Assembly: GCA_001548435.1 (NCBI GenBank) | Contig: AP017308.1 | Location: 3,667,030-3,731,029, forward strand | Length of the DNA stretch: 64,000 nucleotides | Reading direction: 5' to 3' | Origin: Leptolyngbya sp. NIES-3755 | Lineage (GTDB): Bacteria > Cyanobacteriota > Cyanobacteriia > Leptolyngbyales > Leptolyngbyaceae | Part shown: piece after piece, positions 61,266 to 64,000 of the stretch | Position numbering within the stretch: position 1 is the first letter of the stretch | Layout: each line of letters opens with the position of its first letter | Made by a program: the position numbers and the translations under genes | The notes under the pieces: model-generated | The model's database searches: none | Told to the model about the DNA's origin: nothing | What the model saw: only the letters and a program-made list of their open reading frames with translations

Positions 61266-62063
61266 ATGCAAGACTTATTCTTATTTGCGTCAATTGGACT
61301 GATGACGGCTCTTGTGTATGTCGTGAGGCAGTTTCGACAAGAGAAGAGCCAGCATGTAATCGTGCAGCAGCGATTGAAAGAGGCGCGGGAGGCTGAACAG
61401 CTATCCGAAGAAATGATTCGGCAATTGGAAAAGGAAGTTCATCAACTGAATCAGGAAAAAGAGCTTCTGAAACAACAGTCTGAAAAACTCTACAAGGAAA
61501 TTGAAGTAGAAATTGAAGTAGAGACTAAAGAATTGCGGGAGCAAGTCAGGCGATTAGAAGAAAGAATTCAGCAATTAGAACAAACGAATCATCAATTAAC
61601 TCAAGAGAATCAAGATTTAGCACTGAGTAAACTTTCAGGAACAAAATCATTAGCAGTTTCGGAACCCGATGGAGCGATCGTTTTAACGACAACTGAACGC
61701 GATTTGTACCCGAATGAGAGGGGTGAAATTTTAGTTGAAGTTCTGAAAGATGCGCTGCGAAATGTACGGGAGAATAGTAGAAGGCAGCATATTATTGCTG
61801 ATATTGTCGCGAACAATTCGTTTGATTCTAATCGCGAAAAAATGAAGGCAGAACTTCAAGAGCTATTTCGAGATTATCGCGATATGAGTCGGGGAACTCG
61901 GAGAGCGCTTGAACGAATGGGATTTGAGATTGTTTCTGAGAGTAATCACTATAAGTTAATTTTTCAGAAAGATAATCGCTATATGGTGGCTTTTGCAAAG
62001 ACAACTAGCGATTGGCGGGCGGGGAGAAATATCGTAGGTCATATTTCTAATTTGTTGCTTTAG
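61266..62063 (+). CDS. Membrane-anchored coiled-coil protein with a conserved C-terminal domain
   Basis: The 265-residue protein has one N-terminal membrane segment (LFLFASIGLMTALVYVVRQF), a coiled coil from about residue 35 to 120 rich in Glu/Gln/Leu, and a globular basic C-terminal domain (LYPNERGEILVEVLKDALRN ... GRNIVGHISNLLL). No family name recognised. It might be a membrane-tethered nucleic-acid-binding scaffold. Confidence 0.7.
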   Translation: MQDLFLFASIGLMTALVYVVRQFRQEKSQHVIVQQRLKEAREAEQLSEEMIRQLEKEVHQLNQEKELLKQQSEKLYKEIEVEIEVETKELREQVRRLEERIQQLEQTNHQLTQENQDLALSKLSGTKSLAVSEPDGAIVLTTTERDLYPNERGEILVEVLKDALRNVRENSRRQHIIADIVANNSFDSNREKMKAELQELFRDYRDMSRGTRRALERMGFEIVSESNHYKLIFQKDNRYMVAFAKTTSDWRAGRNIVGHISNLLL

Positions 62064-62067
62064 CGAA

Positions 62068-62097
62068 TGCCCTCTGAATCTTTCACCAAAGGGCATC
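62068..62097. terminator. Weak hairpin between convergent genes
   Basis: ATGCCCT (62068-62074) and AGGGCAT (62091-62097) form a 7-bp stem with a 16-base loop between the convergent coiled-coil gene and pyrG. No T-run; assignment as terminator rests on position. Confidence 0.35.
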
Positions 62098-62106
62098 CAG
62101 AACTAT

Positions 62107-63828
<1,722 letters not shown>

Positions 63829-63916
63829 TCAAGGAATCACAGGCAACTGTTTGAACATTTCTCGCGTCAATGCAAACGGGATGTGGTACGGTATCTTGTT
63901 ATTTTCAATTGCGACG

Positions 63917-64000
63917 ATGAAGCGATTCCTGAGCGCGTTAATTTTAGCGGTGCTGACGACAGCGTTGATTGTGACAGCAGCATGGTCAAACCCTTCTCTG
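63917..64000 (+). CDS. Start of a secreted or lipoprotein-like gene, cut by the window edge
   Basis: From ATG 63917 the 28 visible codons encode a signal peptide: MKRFLSALILAVLTTALIVT then AAWSNPSL, with an A-x-A/W-S type cleavage region. An in-frame ATG at 63881 would extend it by 12 residues. The mature part lies beyond the window, so the product is unknown. Confidence 0.55.
   Translation, partial: MKRFLSALILAVLTTALIVTAAWSNPSL

Overview
The window comes from a cyanobacterium, most likely a filamentous one. It carries psbA (photosystem II D1), a carboxysome CcmK shell gene, a DevBCA-type exporter, several cyanobacterial families of unknown function (DUF2949, DUF3370) and very many GCGATCGC/CGATCG (HIP1-type) octamers. 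I cannot name the species. No rRNA gene or CRISPR array was seen; there is one tRNA gene.

Region 1 (1 to about 15.67 kb) looks like an integrated plasmid-like element whose right end abuts the 3' end of a tRNA-Pro(UGG) gene. Next to the tRNA lie a tyrosine integrase, a small excisionase-like protein and a DUF3987 primase-type replication protein. Further left are an actin-like (ParM/StbA) segregation ATPase with an overlapping ribbon-helix-helix partner, a phased operator/centromere-like site, and a tightly overlapping leftward operon of unknown membrane proteins ending in a P-loop ATPase. An IS3-family element sits inside that operon. A CAP-domain protein and a dynamin-like GTPase, cut by the window edge, lie at the far left; whether they belong to the element is unclear.

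Region 2 (about 15.7 to 19.9 kb) is eroded: a 5'-truncated SDR gene fused to a fragment of another gene, and an unknown gene cut by an ISKra4-like IS with an exact 9-bp target duplication.

Region 3 (about 19.9 to 31.9 kb) is the most interesting part: a ribosomally made peptide (RiPP) locus. Six small double-glycine precursor genes, three with virtually identical leaders, lead an operon with an APH-like kinase, a HopA1-family lyase-like protein, an aldo/keto reductase and two parvulin-type proteins. Convergent to it are an HTH gene, a C39-peptidase ABC exporter with an N-terminal cyclic-nucleotide-binding-like domain, and its HlyD partner. The kinase/HopA1 pair resembles the split dehydratases of class V lanthipeptides and thioamitides, yet none of the six core peptides contains cysteine. 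The expected product is therefore not a lanthipeptide but perhaps a Ser/Thr-dehydrated (and possibly reduced) peptide.

Region 4 (about 32 to 64 kb) is mostly chromosomal housekeeping. It holds a MoxR AAA ATPase / vWA-metallopeptidase-like pair interleaved with two leucine-rich-repeat-variant proteins and a Uma2 nuclease, then ccmK, glutaminase, DUF58, PilT and a PLP enzyme. An NCS2 purine/uracil-type permease is cut by an IS4-family element (exact 9-bp target duplication, 481-codon gene restored in silico). After it come a TM0106-type nuclease, MOSC protein, psbA, devBCA, a CDF transporter, a HAD phosphatase, FtsE-like ATPase, GH19 enzyme, CTP synthase and the start of a secreted protein.
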